From JADLDB01 sp040752975 (GTDB lineage: Bacteria; Myxococcota; Myxococcia; Myxococcales; Myxococcaceae), in the NCBI GenBank assembly GCA_040752975.1, contig JBFMHF010000007.1:1-64000 (forward strand): a stretch of DNA of 64,000 nucleotides, read 5' to 3'. Below the pieces are notes generated by a model, which saw only the letters and a list, made by a program, of their open reading frames with translations, was not told the origin of the DNA and made no database searches. Position numbers and translations under genes: made by a program. Shown piece by piece: positions 9,420 through 18,410 of this stretch. Position 1 is the first letter of the stretch, and every line of letters begins with the position of its first letter.

Positions 9420-9570
9420 GTCGCGGGGCCGTCCAGCACGCGGCGTGCCAGAGCTCCCCCGAGGGAGCGAGGCGTACGACTGCCGGATGTCCGGACAAGA
9501 GCGCCGGGTTTCCGACAGGCCCCCGCCGCCGGACAGACGCGGTAGTCTCGTGCGCCCCGGGAGGCGAAAC
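9420..9570. promoter_or_regulatory. Divergent promoter region with a perfect 10-bp palindrome
   Basis: This 151-nt region separates the minus-strand ABC operon from the plus-strand lipoprotein/kinase/regulator operon, so both must be transcribed from here or nearby. It holds the perfect palindrome TGTCCGGACA at 9488-9497, nested with CCGGA-TG-TCCGG at 9483-9494, and looser copies of CCGACAGG and CCGGACAG at 9511-9536. A GGGAGG ribosome site for the plus-strand gene lies just inside the right end. No convincing -35/-10 pair or sigma-54 site was found by eye. A binding site for the neighbouring NtrC-type regulator is possible but unproven. Confidence 0.35.
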
Positions 9571-10140
9571 ATGCTGCGAGCGACGTGGTGGCTGTCTGCT
9601 TTGACGTTGGCCGGCCTCGCGTCTGCGTGCGGGGAAGCGGTCCGTCCTCAAATCCATTGCACGGGAGAAGTGAGCGGCCCGGTGGGCGGGCCCTTCAGTC
9701 GGTGCACCAGCTTCGACCAGCTCTACCGCGCCAACCTCGACACGCTGCTCCTCTCGGCCGGCTACAACGAGTTGACGAGCGGCCTCACCTACGAATTGGC
9801 CGCGGAGCTGGAAGTGGCCGGCACGCCCTCGCCGGGGCAGGCGCAGACGAAGAACTGCCAGGTGACGGTGACGTCCCAGGGGACGACGTGGCTGGCGCGC
9901 ACCGGGCTGGGGGCCGTCTCGGGCGCGTGCAGCGTGAGCTTCAGTGAGGTGGTGCCTTACCCGCAGGCGGGCAACACCATCTCGTACTGCATCCTGAAGG
10001 GCACCATTCGCGCACGCCTGCTGGAAGACCCGCTCCGCGCGGCGTCGGAGCCCGTCGACGTGCAGCTCAACTTCGACCTCGCGCCGGCGGAGATGGACCC
10101 CGACAAGCTGGCGAAGCTGTGCGAAGTGAAGCCGCCGTGA
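9571..10140 (+). CDS. Cys-containing lipoprotein upstream of a two-component pair
   Basis: This encodes 189 residues from the ATG at 9571, with GGGAGGCG just upstream. The signal peptide MLRATWWLSALTLAGLASACG ends in a good lipobox (LASAC). The mature protein has five more Cys residues (IHCTGEV, FSRCTSF, KNCQVT, GACSV, SYCIL) plus a Cys near the C-terminus, so disulfides are likely. It is not a family I recognise. It begins a plus-strand cluster: the histidine kinase starts 38 nt after its stop, and the divergent ABC operon faces it. A role as a periplasmic or outer-membrane sensor or stress target for the kinase is inferred only from position. Confidence 0.8.
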   Translation: MLRATWWLSALTLAGLASACGEAVRPQIHCTGEVSGPVGGPFSRCTSFDQLYRANLDTLLLSAGYNELTSGLTYELAAELEVAGTPSPGQAQTKNCQVTVTSQGTTWLARTGLGAVSGACSVSFSEVVPYPQAGNTISYCILKGTIRARLLEDPLRAASEPVDVQLNFDLAPAEMDPDKLAKLCEVKPP

Positions 10141-10178
10141 GGGGTGGGGCTCGCGGCGCCGAACAGAGGAAGCCGGCG

Positions 10179-11498
10179 GTGAGCGATTCACGCAGCGTGG
10201 CGCTCGAAGAGCTGCAGGACGAGGCGATGGGCGACCTGCTCCGCCGCGGCCTGCGCTGGCGCCTGTACCTGGGTCCGCCCCTCTTCATCCTGGGGACGCT
10301 CTACCTCTCCATGGACGAGGCGCCCTGGCGTCGTTGGACGGGGGCAGGCCTGCTGCTCGTATCGGGCGCGTGGATCGCCGTGGCGCTGCCCGGGGTGCGG
10401 CGCGCGACGACGGTGCGCGAGTTGGTGCCGCGCGTCCTCCCGGTGCCGGTGGTGATGCTGCTGGGCACCGTGGGCCTCAGCGGCGGAGTGGACAGCCCGC
10501 TCTTCTTCCTCGCGCCGCTGGTGGGCGCCTTCCTGGCCCTCTTCGTGCGGCTCCGCTTCGCGCTGGCGTGGATTGGCGCGGCGACTGTCGCCGTCTGGAC
10601 GCTCGCGGCGCTGCACTGGTGGGGTCCGGTGGGGAACCTCGTACCGGCGCTCTTCGGCGGAGGGGGCAGCGTGTCCAACGGCGCGCTCCTCGTGGCCAAG
10701 GCGGTCACCATCACCGTCGCGCTGGGGTGGGGCGCCCTCATCGGCTCCCTCATGCAGCGCACGTGGCGCGCGGCGATGTCCCGGGCGCTGTCGGCCCGCG
10801 ACGAGGTGCTGGCAACCCACGAGGAGTCGACGAAGCAGCTCACCACCCTCGCCGGGGAAATCGCCCACGAACTCAAGAATCCGCTGGCCAGCGTGAAGGG
10901 GCTGGCGGCCCTGCTGGAGAAGGACGTGGAGGGGCGCGCCGGTGAGCGCCTCAACGTGCTGCGGCGCGAGGTGGACCGGATGCAGGACATCCTCGAGTCC
11001 TTCCTCAACTTCTCGCGGCCGCTGGTGCCGCTGGACGCGCAGGCGGTGTCTCTCAAGCAGGTGGTGGACAACGTGGTGGCGCTGCACGAGGGCCAGGCGC
11101 GGGAGCAGGGCGTCACCTTCAACGTGGAGGACTGGGGCGGCGCGGAGGTGAAGGCGGACCCCCGCAAGCTGAAGCAGGTCCTCATCAACCTGGTGCAGAA
11201 CGCGCTCGAGGCCAGCCCGCCGGGGAGCGCCATCGACGTGCTGGTGGCGCGCGACGGGGCGGCCGGCGCGAAGGTGCTGGTGCGGGACAGGGGCCCGGGC
11301 ATCGACGCCGCGCGGGCCGAGCGCGTCTTCGAGGCGGGCGTCACCTCGAAACCGAAGGGCAGCGGGCTGGGCCTCACCGTGGCGCGGTTGTTGGCGCGCC
11401 AGCACGGCGGCGACGTGAAGCTGGGTGCGCGCGACGACGGGCCCGGGGCGGTGGCCGAGTTGAGGCTCCCCGAGAAGCCGCCGGAGGCCGCGCCGTGA
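10179..11498 (+). CDS. Membrane-bound sensor histidine kinase
   Basis: This encodes 439 residues. The N-terminal half contains about five or six hydrophobic membrane helices (residues 30-190) with little periplasmic sequence. The kinase core follows: the H-box GEIAHELKNPLASVKG with phospho-accepting His at residue 230, the N-box QVLINLVQNALEAS, and the G-boxes VRDRGPGID and GSGLGLTVARLL. I chose the GTG at 10179 because AGAGGA lies 8 nt upstream; the frame stays open further into the preceding gene. The 3' end overlaps the regulator gene by 4 nt (ATGA), so kinase and regulator are translationally coupled and form a cognate pair. The input signal is unknown and may be membrane or envelope state. 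Confidence 0.93.
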   Translation: MSDSRSVALEELQDEAMGDLLRRGLRWRLYLGPPLFILGTLYLSMDEAPWRRWTGAGLLLVSGAWIAVALPGVRRATTVRELVPRVLPVPVVMLLGTVGLSGGVDSPLFFLAPLVGAFLALFVRLRFALAWIGAATVAVWTLAALHWWGPVGNLVPALFGGGGSVSNGALLVAKAVTITVALGWGALIGSLMQRTWRAAMSRALSARDEVLATHEESTKQLTTLAGEIAHELKNPLASVKGLAALLEKDVEGRAGERLNVLRREVDRMQDILESFLNFSRPLVPLDAQAVSLKQVVDNVVALHEGQAREQGVTFNVEDWGGAEVKADPRKLKQVLINLVQNALEASPPGSAIDVLVARDGAAGAKVLVRDRGPGIDAARAERVFEAGVTSKPKGSGLGLTVARLLARQHGGDVKLGARDDGPGAVAELRLPEKPPEAAP

Positions 11499-12925
11499 AG
11501 TCGACTTCGCACGCCGCCGCGCCCGGAGAGAGGGCTGAGCAACCCCGAGAGGCAGCCCAGCGCGCTGCGAAGGGCGTCGTGCTGGTGGTGGATGACGACG
11601 CGGGCGTGCGCTTCACCCTCAAGGGACTCTTCGAGGACGAGGGCCTCGAGGTGCTGGAGGCGAAGGAAGGCGCGGAGGGCCTCGCGCGCATCGAGGCCGG
11701 CGGCGTGGACCTGGTGGTGACGGACCTGCGCATGCCGGGCGTCGATGGGCTCGAGCTGCTCTCGAGGGTGCAGGCCCTGCCCGAGCCCCGGCCGCCGGTG
11801 GTGCTCATCACCGCGCACGGCAGCGAGCGACACGCGGTGGAGGCGATGAAGCAGGGCGCTCTGGACTACTTCACCAAGCCCTTCGAGCTGGACGTGGTGC
11901 TGGGCGTGGTGCGGCGGGCGCTGGGCGCGCTGAAGCTGGAGCAGGAGAACCTGCGGCTCAGGGGCGCCCTCTCCCTTTCGGGCAGCGTCGTCTTCGTGTC
12001 CCCCGCCATGGCGCGGCTGGCGGAGTTGGTGGCGCGCGTCGCGCCGCGGGACGTCACCGTCCTGCTGACGGGCGAGTCGGGCACGGGGAAGGAGCGCATC
12101 GCCGAGGCGCTGGTGAAGTCCTCCCGTCGGGCCGACAAGCCCTTCGTGCGCTTCAACTGCGCGTCGTTGACGGAGGAGCTGGCGGAGGCGGAGCTGTTCG
12201 GCCACGCGCGGGGCGCCTTCACCGGGGCGGTGCGGGCACGGGCGGGGCTCTTCCGCGAGGCCGACGGAGGGACGCTGCTGCTGGACGAGGTGGGCGAGCT
12301 GGGCCCTTCGGTGCAGGCGAAGCTGCTTCGGGCGCTGCAGGAGGGCGAGGTGCGGCCGGTGGGCGAGGACGTGCCGGTGAAGGTGGACGTGCGCATCCTC
12401 GCGGCGACGCACCGGGACCTCGCGGCGCAGGTGAAGGCGGGGAAGTTCCGGGAAGACCTCTTCTACCGGCTCAAGGTGGTGCACCTGCACGTGCCGGCGT
12501 TGCGCGAGCGCCCTGAGGACATTCCGGTGTTGGCGAGGCACTTCCTCGCGCGCGCGGCGAAGGCGTACGGCGTCACGCTGGCCCCGTTGAGTGACGACGT
12601 GCTGGAGCGGCTCATGGCCTACGCCTGGCCCGGCAACGTGCGCGAGCTGGAGAATGTCATCGAGAGCGCGGTGGCGCTGTCGGTGGACGGTGCGCTGGAC
12701 GTGGCGCTGCTGCCGGGGCCGGACGCGCACGGCCGCGCCACGAAGGAGGGCGCCGGCCTCAAGGAGAAGGTGGAGGCCTACGAGCGCGGCCTGGTGGTGG
12801 CGGCGCTGGACGAGGCGAAGGGCAACCGCAGCGAGGCGGCGCGACTGTTGCGCATCGGCCGGGCGACGCTGCACGACAAGCTGAAGAAGTACGGGCTGGC
12901 CTCTGGCGAGGACGAGGCGAGCTGA
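11495..12925 (+). CDS. NtrC-family sigma-54-dependent response regulator
   Basis: This encodes 476 residues in the full NtrC order. An N-terminal extension of about 25 residues precedes a receiver domain with phospho-acceptor Asp at residue 77 (VVTDLRMPG) and the conserved Lys in YFTKPFE. The AAA+ domain has Walker A GESGTGKE, the sigma-54 contact loop GAFTGA and Walker B GTLLLDEVGEL. A C-terminal Fis-type helix-turn-helix (NRSEAARLLRIGRATLHDKL) completes it. With GAFTGA intact it should activate sigma-54 promoters. It overlaps the kinase stop codon by 4 nt. Targets are unknown; the divergent ABC operon is the nearest candidate, though I did not find a clear -24/-12 site there. Confidence 0.95.
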   Translation: MKSTSHAAAPGERAEQPREAAQRAAKGVVLVVDDDAGVRFTLKGLFEDEGLEVLEAKEGAEGLARIEAGGVDLVVTDLRMPGVDGLELLSRVQALPEPRPPVVLITAHGSERHAVEAMKQGALDYFTKPFELDVVLGVVRRALGALKLEQENLRLRGALSLSGSVVFVSPAMARLAELVARVAPRDVTVLLTGESGTGKERIAEALVKSSRRADKPFVRFNCASLTEELAEAELFGHARGAFTGAVRARAGLFREADGGTLLLDEVGELGPSVQAKLLRALQEGEVRPVGEDVPVKVDVRILAATHRDLAAQVKAGKFREDLFYRLKVVHLHVPALRERPEDIPVLARHFLARAAKAYGVTLAPLSDDVLERLMAYAWPGNVRELENVIESAVALSVDGALDVALLPGPDAHGRATKEGAGLKEKVEAYERGLVVAALDEAKGNRSEAARLLRIGRATLHDKLKKYGLASGEDEAS

Positions 12926-13051
12926 CGGAGTCGTTGTCCGTCACTCGACCGTCACGGACGGAGGATGGCGGCGAAGCGGCCCTCGCCGCGCGCCGCCGAG
13001 TGGCCCCGCGAGTCGACGACAGCGCGCGGCCGAGCGCGTAGCGTCCTGGGC

Positions 13052-13840
13052 GTGGAGCTCATTCCCCGAGGGGCGTTGTGGACCCGCGCGGCCGCGCAGT
13101 GGCGGCGCGCACTCGCGTCCGGTGCACTGGAGCCCTTCTCCACCGAGGTGGTGGAGCTCGACGACGGCGGCGCACGCTTCGAGGTGCGCGTCGTCAAGAG
13201 CCTCGCGGCCAAGGCGAGGGCCGCCGCTGCGCCGGTGAAGAAGGATCCCTTCGCGCTGCCCTGGGAAGCCGACCTGGTGGTGGGCGACGTCTCGGACACG
13301 CACGGCTGCCTGTTGAACAAGTTCCCCGTCTTCGAGCGCCACCTGCTCCTGGTCACGCGCGCCGATGAGTCGCAGGACGCCTGGCTGACGGCGGCCGACG
13401 GCGAGGCGCTGCGCTTCTGCCTCGACGAGGACGGCGACGCGCTGGGCTTCTACAACGGCGGGAAGGGCGCGGGCGCGAGCCAGCCGCACAAGCACCTCCA
13501 GGTGGTGCCGATGAAGGCGTCGCTGGAGCCCCTCATCCGCCGAGGTGCCCTGCCGGTGGAACATCGCCTCGCCGACACCCCGAAGGACGGCGCGGCGCTG
13601 GCGGCGCTGGTGACGCGACTCCTCACCGAGCTCCAGGTCTCTCCCGGCGCGCCGTGGAATCTCCTCGCCACGCGCGAGTGGCTCCTCGTCGTGCCGCGCC
13701 GCGCGGAGTCCTGGGAGGACGTCTCGGTGAATGCCCTGGGCTTCGCCGGCAGCCTGCTGGTGAAGACGCACACGCACCTGGAGCGCCTGCGCGACGTGGG
13801 GCCGATGAAGGTGCTGCGCGCCGTCGGCTTCGCCGCTTGA
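13052..13840 (+). CDS. ATP adenylyltransferase / Ap4A phosphorylase-like (HIT superfamily)
   Basis: This encodes 262 residues from a GTG at 13052. The central motif GASQPHKHLQ carries the His-x-His of the HIT superfamily as used in Ap4A phosphorylases (fungal APA1/APA2 type), in which a His is adenylylated. The C-terminal half has the matching WNLLATREWLLVVPRR and SFAG-like GFAGSLLVK strands. These enzymes split Ap4A with phosphate to ATP and ADP in the cytoplasm and limit alarmone levels. The frame is open to an ATG at 12965, but the added residues are Arg/Ser-rich with no domain, so I prefer the later start. Neither start has a strong ribosome site. It sits 126 nt after the regulator gene and is probably independent of it. 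Confidence 0.85.
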   Translation: MELIPRGALWTRAAAQWRRALASGALEPFSTEVVELDDGGARFEVRVVKSLAAKARAAAAPVKKDPFALPWEADLVVGDVSDTHGCLLNKFPVFERHLLLVTRADESQDAWLTAADGEALRFCLDEDGDALGFYNGGKGAGASQPHKHLQVVPMKASLEPLIRRGALPVEHRLADTPKDGAALAALVTRLLTELQVSPGAPWNLLATREWLLVVPRRAESWEDVSVNALGFAGSLLVKTHTHLERLRDVGPMKVLRAVGFAA

Positions 13841-13963
13841 CGTCACGACGCCCCAGGCCCGGCACGGTCCAGCCGCCCAACGGCCACGGCGGTCCCAATC
13901 GGCGCGACGGGAACGGCGCTGCCCCTTTTCGGCGGCGGGGCTTCGCGTGGTAGGTCCCCAGGC

Positions 13964-14578
13964 ATGTCGCGTTTGCTCTTCCTCTCCGTGCTGCTCGCCA
14001 CCGCCGCGCTCGCCGCGGAGCCCCTCGAGGCGCCCACGCTGTCCGATGACGAGAAGAAGCTGCTGGAGAAGGGCGACGTCATCGTTCGCCGCCTCGAGCC
14101 GACGGGAGGCAAGGGGGTGGCCGCGCTGGCCGTGGGCGTGGTGGACGCCGCGCCGGCCGAAGTGTGGCCGGTGGTGCGCGACTGCCAGCACTTCAAGGAC
14201 TTCATGCCGCGCACCCGGCACAGCGAGCTGAAGCAGGAAGGCGGCGTGGGCCTGTGCCATGTCGAGTTGAGCCTCCCCTTCCCGATGAAGGACCTCTGGT
14301 CGGACACGAAGTCGACGCTGCGGGAGGAGCCGCCACGCTACCGCCGCACGTGGACCCTGGTGCGCGGCACCTACCGCCGCCTCGACGGCTCCTGGACGTT
14401 GCTGCCCTGGGGTGACGGCTCGAAGACGCTGGCCGTGTACGCCATCGACTCCGCGCCCGACAGCCTCGTGCCTGACTCCCTCGCGCGCTCGGCGCAGGCG
14501 AAGTCGTTGCCCGAGGTCGTCGTCTCGGTGCGCAAGCGCGTCGTCAGCCTGCGCGGCGGGGCCGCCGGGAGCCGCTGA
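13964..14578 (+). CDS. Exported START/SRPBCC-fold protein
   Basis: This encodes 204 residues with signal peptide MSRLLFLSVLLATAALAAEP. The mature domain has the features of the SRPBCC/START (polyketide cyclase-dehydrase-like) fold: VGVVDAAPAEVWPVVRDCQHFKDF, CHVELSLPFPMKDLW, RTWTLVRGTYRRLDGSW and a long C-terminal helix. These folds enclose a hydrophobic pocket for lipids or similar ligands. With a signal peptide it should act in the periplasm. It converges tail-to-tail (13 nt) with two FtsX-type permease genes, so a role in envelope lipid handling is an attractive but unproven inference. Confidence 0.8.
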   Translation: MSRLLFLSVLLATAALAAEPLEAPTLSDDEKKLLEKGDVIVRRLEPTGGKGVAALAVGVVDAAPAEVWPVVRDCQHFKDFMPRTRHSELKQEGGVGLCHVELSLPFPMKDLWSDTKSTLREEPPRYRRTWTLVRGTYRRLDGSWTLLPWGDGSKTLAVYAIDSAPDSLVPDSLARSAQAKSLPEVVVSVRKRVVSLRGGAAGSR

Positions 14579-14591
14579 CTCCACCTGCCAG

Positions 14592-15896
14592 TTACACCGC
14601 GTGGGCCATCGCCGTCACCGGCTTGAGACGCGCGGCGATGTACGACGGCACGAAGGAGATGAGCGTCACCACGAAGGTGATGAAGACGAGCGTGGCCACC
14701 GCCCACTGCGCCGTCGGCACCACGTTCAGCTTGTCGCTGAGCAGCACGAATTGCATGCCGATGGGCAGGGGGATTCTCGCGGCGTCGAGGCCCAGCCCCA
14801 GCCCCAGCCCCGCCACGATGCCGGCAGACGTGGACAACAGCCCCAACAGGAAGCCCTCGGTGAGGAACATCGCCAGCACGCTGGTGCGCTGCATGCCGAT
14901 GGCCCGCAGGGTGCCAATCTCCCGCGTGCGTTCGCGAATGGAGATCCACATCACGATCATGATGCCCACGCCGATGACCTGCAGCAGCACGAAGCCCAGC
15001 CCGAAGGCCAGCGCGTTCATCAGGTCCACCGTCCACGCAGCGAAGCTGACTTCGTCGTGCCAGTTGGTGAGGTCCAGCTTCTGGCCCGTCCACGCCTCGC
15101 GGTTGGCGTTCTCGAACTTGAACCAGAAGGCGCGCGGGTCGTCCTCCATCAAGTCGTACCCGGCCTTCTGCAGGCTGTCGCGCAGCCGCGCCTGGATCCG
15201 CTTCACGTAGTCGAGGTCGGCCGACGGCAGGTACACTTGGAGCGCGCCGGTGGTGTCCTCGTTCAGTTGGTAGAGCCGCTGCAAGACGTGCTCCTCGACG
15301 AAGCAGCTGAACTGGCTCATCAGCCCCATGCCCCTGGCGATGGCCACCACCGTCACGTCGGCGGTGTTGTTGGTGCCGCGCGGCGTCGGGGCCGAGATGG
15401 TGAGCGCGTCGCCCACCCGCACCTCCAGCTCCGCCGCCTGCTCTTCGAAGAGCAACACCGAGTTGGGCCTGGCGAGGTCCTCCAGCTTCCCTTCCTTGAT
15501 GCGCAGGACCTCCTTCAGGCCCTTCTCTTCCAGCACCCGCACGCCGGTGAGGCCCAGCAGCATCGAGCTCGACTCGCTCACCACCTTGGCGAAGCCACGC
15601 CCGCGTGACGCCAGGTAGGTGGCCTCGGGCACCTCCTTCTTCACCACCTCGGCGACGGCCTTCGCGTGCGTCACCACCGGCGCCGACTGCCCCGCCGTCG
15701 GCTTGAAGAAGCCCGCCACGTTGACGTGGCCGCTCATCAACGTGGTGGAGGACTGGATGAGGGAGCGGTTCATGCCCTCGGCGATGCCCAGCATCACCAC
15801 CATCAGCGCGGTGACGAAGGCGATGGCCGTGCCCAGCACCAGCGTGCGGCGGCGGTGCTGCCAGAGGGAGAGGAAGGCGATGCGGAGGAGAATCAT
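14592..15896 (-). CDS. ABC transporter permease, FtsX family (second pair, downstream gene)
   Basis: This encodes 434 residues starting MILLRIAFLSLWQHRRRT at 15896, the usual basic patch before the first helix. The start overlaps the upstream permease stop by 4 nt (ATGA on the minus strand). A periplasmic domain of about 250 residues is followed by three membrane helices with the FtsX signature RTREIGTLRAIGMQRTSV. The end is ARLKPVTAMAHAV. It pairs with the 793-residue permease encoded just upstream. No ATPase gene lies next to the pair; the nearest LolD-type ATPase in the window is at 4034-4777 in a different operon. The pair could use a remote ATPase or be an orphan. The substrate is unknown. 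Confidence 0.9.
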   Translation of the reverse strand: MILLRIAFLSLWQHRRRTLVLGTAIAFVTALMVVMLGIAEGMNRSLIQSSTTLMSGHVNVAGFFKPTAGQSAPVVTHAKAVAEVVKKEVPEATYLASRGRGFAKVVSESSSMLLGLTGVRVLEEKGLKEVLRIKEGKLEDLARPNSVLLFEEQAAELEVRVGDALTISAPTPRGTNNTADVTVVAIARGMGLMSQFSCFVEEHVLQRLYQLNEDTTGALQVYLPSADLDYVKRIQARLRDSLQKAGYDLMEDDPRAFWFKFENANREAWTGQKLDLTNWHDEVSFAAWTVDLMNALAFGLGFVLLQVIGVGIMIVMWISIRERTREIGTLRAIGMQRTSVLAMFLTEGFLLGLLSTSAGIVAGLGLGLGLDAARIPLPIGMQFVLLSDKLNVVPTAQWAVATLVFITFVVTLISFVPSYIAARLKPVTAMAHAV

Positions 15897-18274
15897 GCGG
15901 TCTCCTGCATGGCCGTCACCGGCGCGACGCGCGTGGCCAGGACGGTGGGGAAGATGACAGCCAGCACGCTCACCACCAACGTCACCACCAGCGCGAGGAA
16001 GAAGCCGCCGGCCGTCAGCTCGGGCCGAAGCACCGGGCCGGAGAAGAAGAAGTACAGCTCGTCTCTCACCGCGGGGATTCCGAAGTGGTGGAGCAGCTTC
16101 ACCGTACCCGCGCCGATGAGCGCCCCCACCAGCCCGAAGGTGAGCGCCAGCACCGCCGTCTCCGTCAGCACCATCGCCGTCACGAAGGTGCGCTGCGCGC
16201 CGATGGCCCGCATGGTGCCGATGGTCTGCGTGCGCTGCAGGGTGGCGATGGTCATGCCGATGGTGACGACGATGAGCGCGATGAAGGCGAAGGCGACCAC
16301 CACCCCGAAGAGGAGCAGCCGGAAGAAGTCGATGAACTTGCCGAGGAAGCCCGACGCGAAGCTCCAGCCCACCACCCACACCTTCGGGCGCGCCGACTCG
16401 ATGAGCTGCTTCACGATGGCAATGTCGGCCGCCTCCAGCGCCGCGCGCTCCGCCTTGAGCGCCGACTGGAGGTCGAGCAAAGCGGTGGTGGTGGACGGCT
16501 GCTCTCCCCGCGCCCGCGCCTCTTCTTTCTCCACCACGCTTCGAAGCGCCCAGGCGAGGCCGCCGCTCAACCGGCCGGACGCGGCCAGCGCCTTCGCCGC
16601 TTCGATGGCCTTGATGTCGGGTGGGGCCTTGTCCTGAGCGAGGGCCCGCTCGACGGCCTCCAGCGTCTCCTGCTGCTTCTCGGGGGAAGCGTCGGCCAGC
16701 ACGAGGGCCGCGTTCAGCACCACGCCGTCATCCAGCTTCGTCGCGTCGAACGTCTCGCTGCGCCGGCGCGCGCGCTCCTTCGCGCTGTCCTCTCCGCCCA
16801 GCTTCGCCACGTCGGCCACCTTCGCCGCCTCCGCGAAGCTCTTGTCGTCGACGGTGGCCACCAGCTCCCCGTCTCCTCCGAAGAGAGCGGCTTCTGCGTC
16901 CTCGCGCGACACCTCCTTCGCCGCGGCGCTGGCCTTCATCGCGTCGAGCTCGGCCTTCTTCTCCGGGGTGAGGAAGCCGTAGAGGTCGCGGAAGGTGACG
17001 AGGTCCACCATCGCGTTGACGCCGGCCAGCGGCGACTTCTCCAGTCCGCTGTACTCGAAGACGCCGTAGAGGCGGACGGTGGCGGCCTCCATGCCGCCCG
17101 AGCGGCCGATGCTCTTGAGGGTGAGCATGTCGCCGATGCGCGCGCGGTACAGCGTCAGCATGGGCGCCAGCTCCGCGTAGAACCACTCGTAGCGCTGCTT
17201 GAAGTTCTCGTCGGTGACGTCGAAGAAGGCCGACAGGAGGCTGGCGGGGTCGCTCTGCGCCGAGCCGAGGAAGGCCTGCAGCTTCTTCACCAGCGCGGCC
17301 GTGCCCAGGCCGTCCAGCTGCAGGAGGATTTCCCGCGGCTGCGCCTTGTTCTCGCGCACGAAGCGCTGCAGCTCCTTGTCTTCGGCGTCGGCCAGCTTGC
17401 GCCCCGCCGCCAATGCGTCGCGGATTTTGTCCAGGCGGCGCGCGTTCTTCAGCTTCAGGTACTCCTCGCGGAAGTAGCGGGGCAGGAGAAGGCCGCGGTG
17501 GCCGGTGGGCACGGGGCCGCCCTCGACGATGACCATCCGGTCGAAGGTGGCCTGGTAGGCGTCGAGGTCCGTGCCCACGTAGCGCAGGAACAGCATGTCG
17601 CCGTCGGTGGCCAGTGGGGCGATGCCATTCTCCAGCAACTCGAGGTGCGCGAAGGGGTCCTCGTCGAAGCCGTCCCAGAAGGCGGGCTGCGACGCCTCGG
17701 CCACGGCCTTCTCTTCATTGGGCTCGAGCCGCGCGCTGGACAGCTCCTTGCCGCGCTTCAGGTCCTCGGTCAGCACCTCGACGATGTTGCGGGCGTGCTG
17801 CCGCGCGCTTTGCGCCTGGCGCTCGAACTCGTCCTTCGGCAGCGCCGTCTTCGGGTCCTGCTGGTTGCGGTACAGCGCGCGCAGCTTCTCCAGCACCACG
17901 TCCACCGTATTCCCCGGGGTGAGGATGGCGGTGGCTGCGCCCATCGGCACCACGCGCTTCACGTTGGGGACGGCCAGCAGCTTCGCCTTCAGCGCGCGGA
18001 AGTCGTCGATGGCCGAGAGGTTGGAGTCGCTCCCGTCCACCTTGCCGTAGAGCTCGAGCGGGTCCTTCGACTTCGCGCCGTAGACCTGCAGGTGCCCGGC
18101 GATGCTGTCCACGATGGACTTCGACAGCGCGTCGTCGAGGGTGCCGAAGATGGAGCCGATGATGACCAGCAGGGCGGCGCCGAAGAGGAGCACCAGCCCG
18201 ACGAAGACGTTGAGAGCGCTGGACAGGATGTTCGCCAGCGCGATGCGCACCAGCACCAGGGGGCGGCTCAGCAT
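15893..18274 (-). CDS. Large FtsX-type ABC permease with extended periplasmic domain
   Basis: This encodes 793 residues, about twice the usual length for the family. The N-terminus MLSRPLVLVRIALANIL leads into one helix. A periplasmic insertion of about 570 residues follows, rich in Ala/Glu/Lys/Asp with likely helical or coiled-coil stretches (for example around LEAVERALAQDK and ALKAERAALEAADIA). Three C-terminal helices carry QRTQTIGTMRAIGAQRTFV. I chose the ATG at 18274; a GTG three codons upstream is also possible. The start faces the divergent ECF sigma gene. The downstream permease gene overlaps by 4 nt, so the two are co-translated. The long helical insert resembles permeases that reach across the periplasm, but the partner is unknown. 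Confidence 0.88.
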   Translation of the reverse strand: MLSRPLVLVRIALANILSSALNVFVGLVLLFGAALLVIIGSIFGTLDDALSKSIVDSIAGHLQVYGAKSKDPLELYGKVDGSDSNLSAIDDFRALKAKLLAVPNVKRVVPMGAATAILTPGNTVDVVLEKLRALYRNQQDPKTALPKDEFERQAQSARQHARNIVEVLTEDLKRGKELSSARLEPNEEKAVAEASQPAFWDGFDEDPFAHLELLENGIAPLATDGDMLFLRYVGTDLDAYQATFDRMVIVEGGPVPTGHRGLLLPRYFREEYLKLKNARRLDKIRDALAAGRKLADAEDKELQRFVRENKAQPREILLQLDGLGTAALVKKLQAFLGSAQSDPASLLSAFFDVTDENFKQRYEWFYAELAPMLTLYRARIGDMLTLKSIGRSGGMEAATVRLYGVFEYSGLEKSPLAGVNAMVDLVTFRDLYGFLTPEKKAELDAMKASAAAKEVSREDAEAALFGGDGELVATVDDKSFAEAAKVADVAKLGGEDSAKERARRRSETFDATKLDDGVVLNAALVLADASPEKQQETLEAVERALAQDKAPPDIKAIEAAKALAASGRLSGGLAWALRSVVEKEEARARGEQPSTTTALLDLQSALKAERAALEAADIAIVKQLIESARPKVWVVGWSFASGFLGKFIDFFRLLLFGVVVAFAFIALIVVTIGMTIATLQRTQTIGTMRAIGAQRTFVTAMVLTETAVLALTFGLVGALIGAGTVKLLHHFGIPAVRDELYFFFSGPVLRPELTAGGFFLALVVTLVVSVLAVIFPTVLATRVAPVTAMQETA

Positions 18275-18410
18275 GCGGCGCACCGTAACGCCCGCCCTTC
18301 GAGGGAGCGAGGGAATCCGGGCCCCACGCGGAGGCTGAGGTATACGTGTCTCTGCCGCGTGTCCCACCGGGCCGGCCCCGGGTGTCCAAGCGAGCGGCAG
18401 GGAGTGATGG
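18275..18410. promoter_or_regulatory. Divergent region between FtsX permease and ECF sigma genes
   Basis: This 136-nt region must carry the 5' signals of both flanking operons. The only AT-rich hexamer is TATACG at 18341-18346, preceded by GGAATCC at 18312-18318. The spacing (22 nt) is longer than the 16-17 nt of a normal ECF promoter, so this is a weak candidate for an autoregulated promoter. GGGAG just upstream of the ATG at 18411 serves as the sigma-gene ribosome site. Confidence 0.25.

Noticed and set aside
12965..13051. Upstream ATG start for the Ap4A phosphorylase-like gene
   Set aside because: The extra 29 residues are Arg/Ser-rich and domain-free, and the family fold begins after the GTG at 13052; neither start has a strong ribosome site, so some doubt remains.
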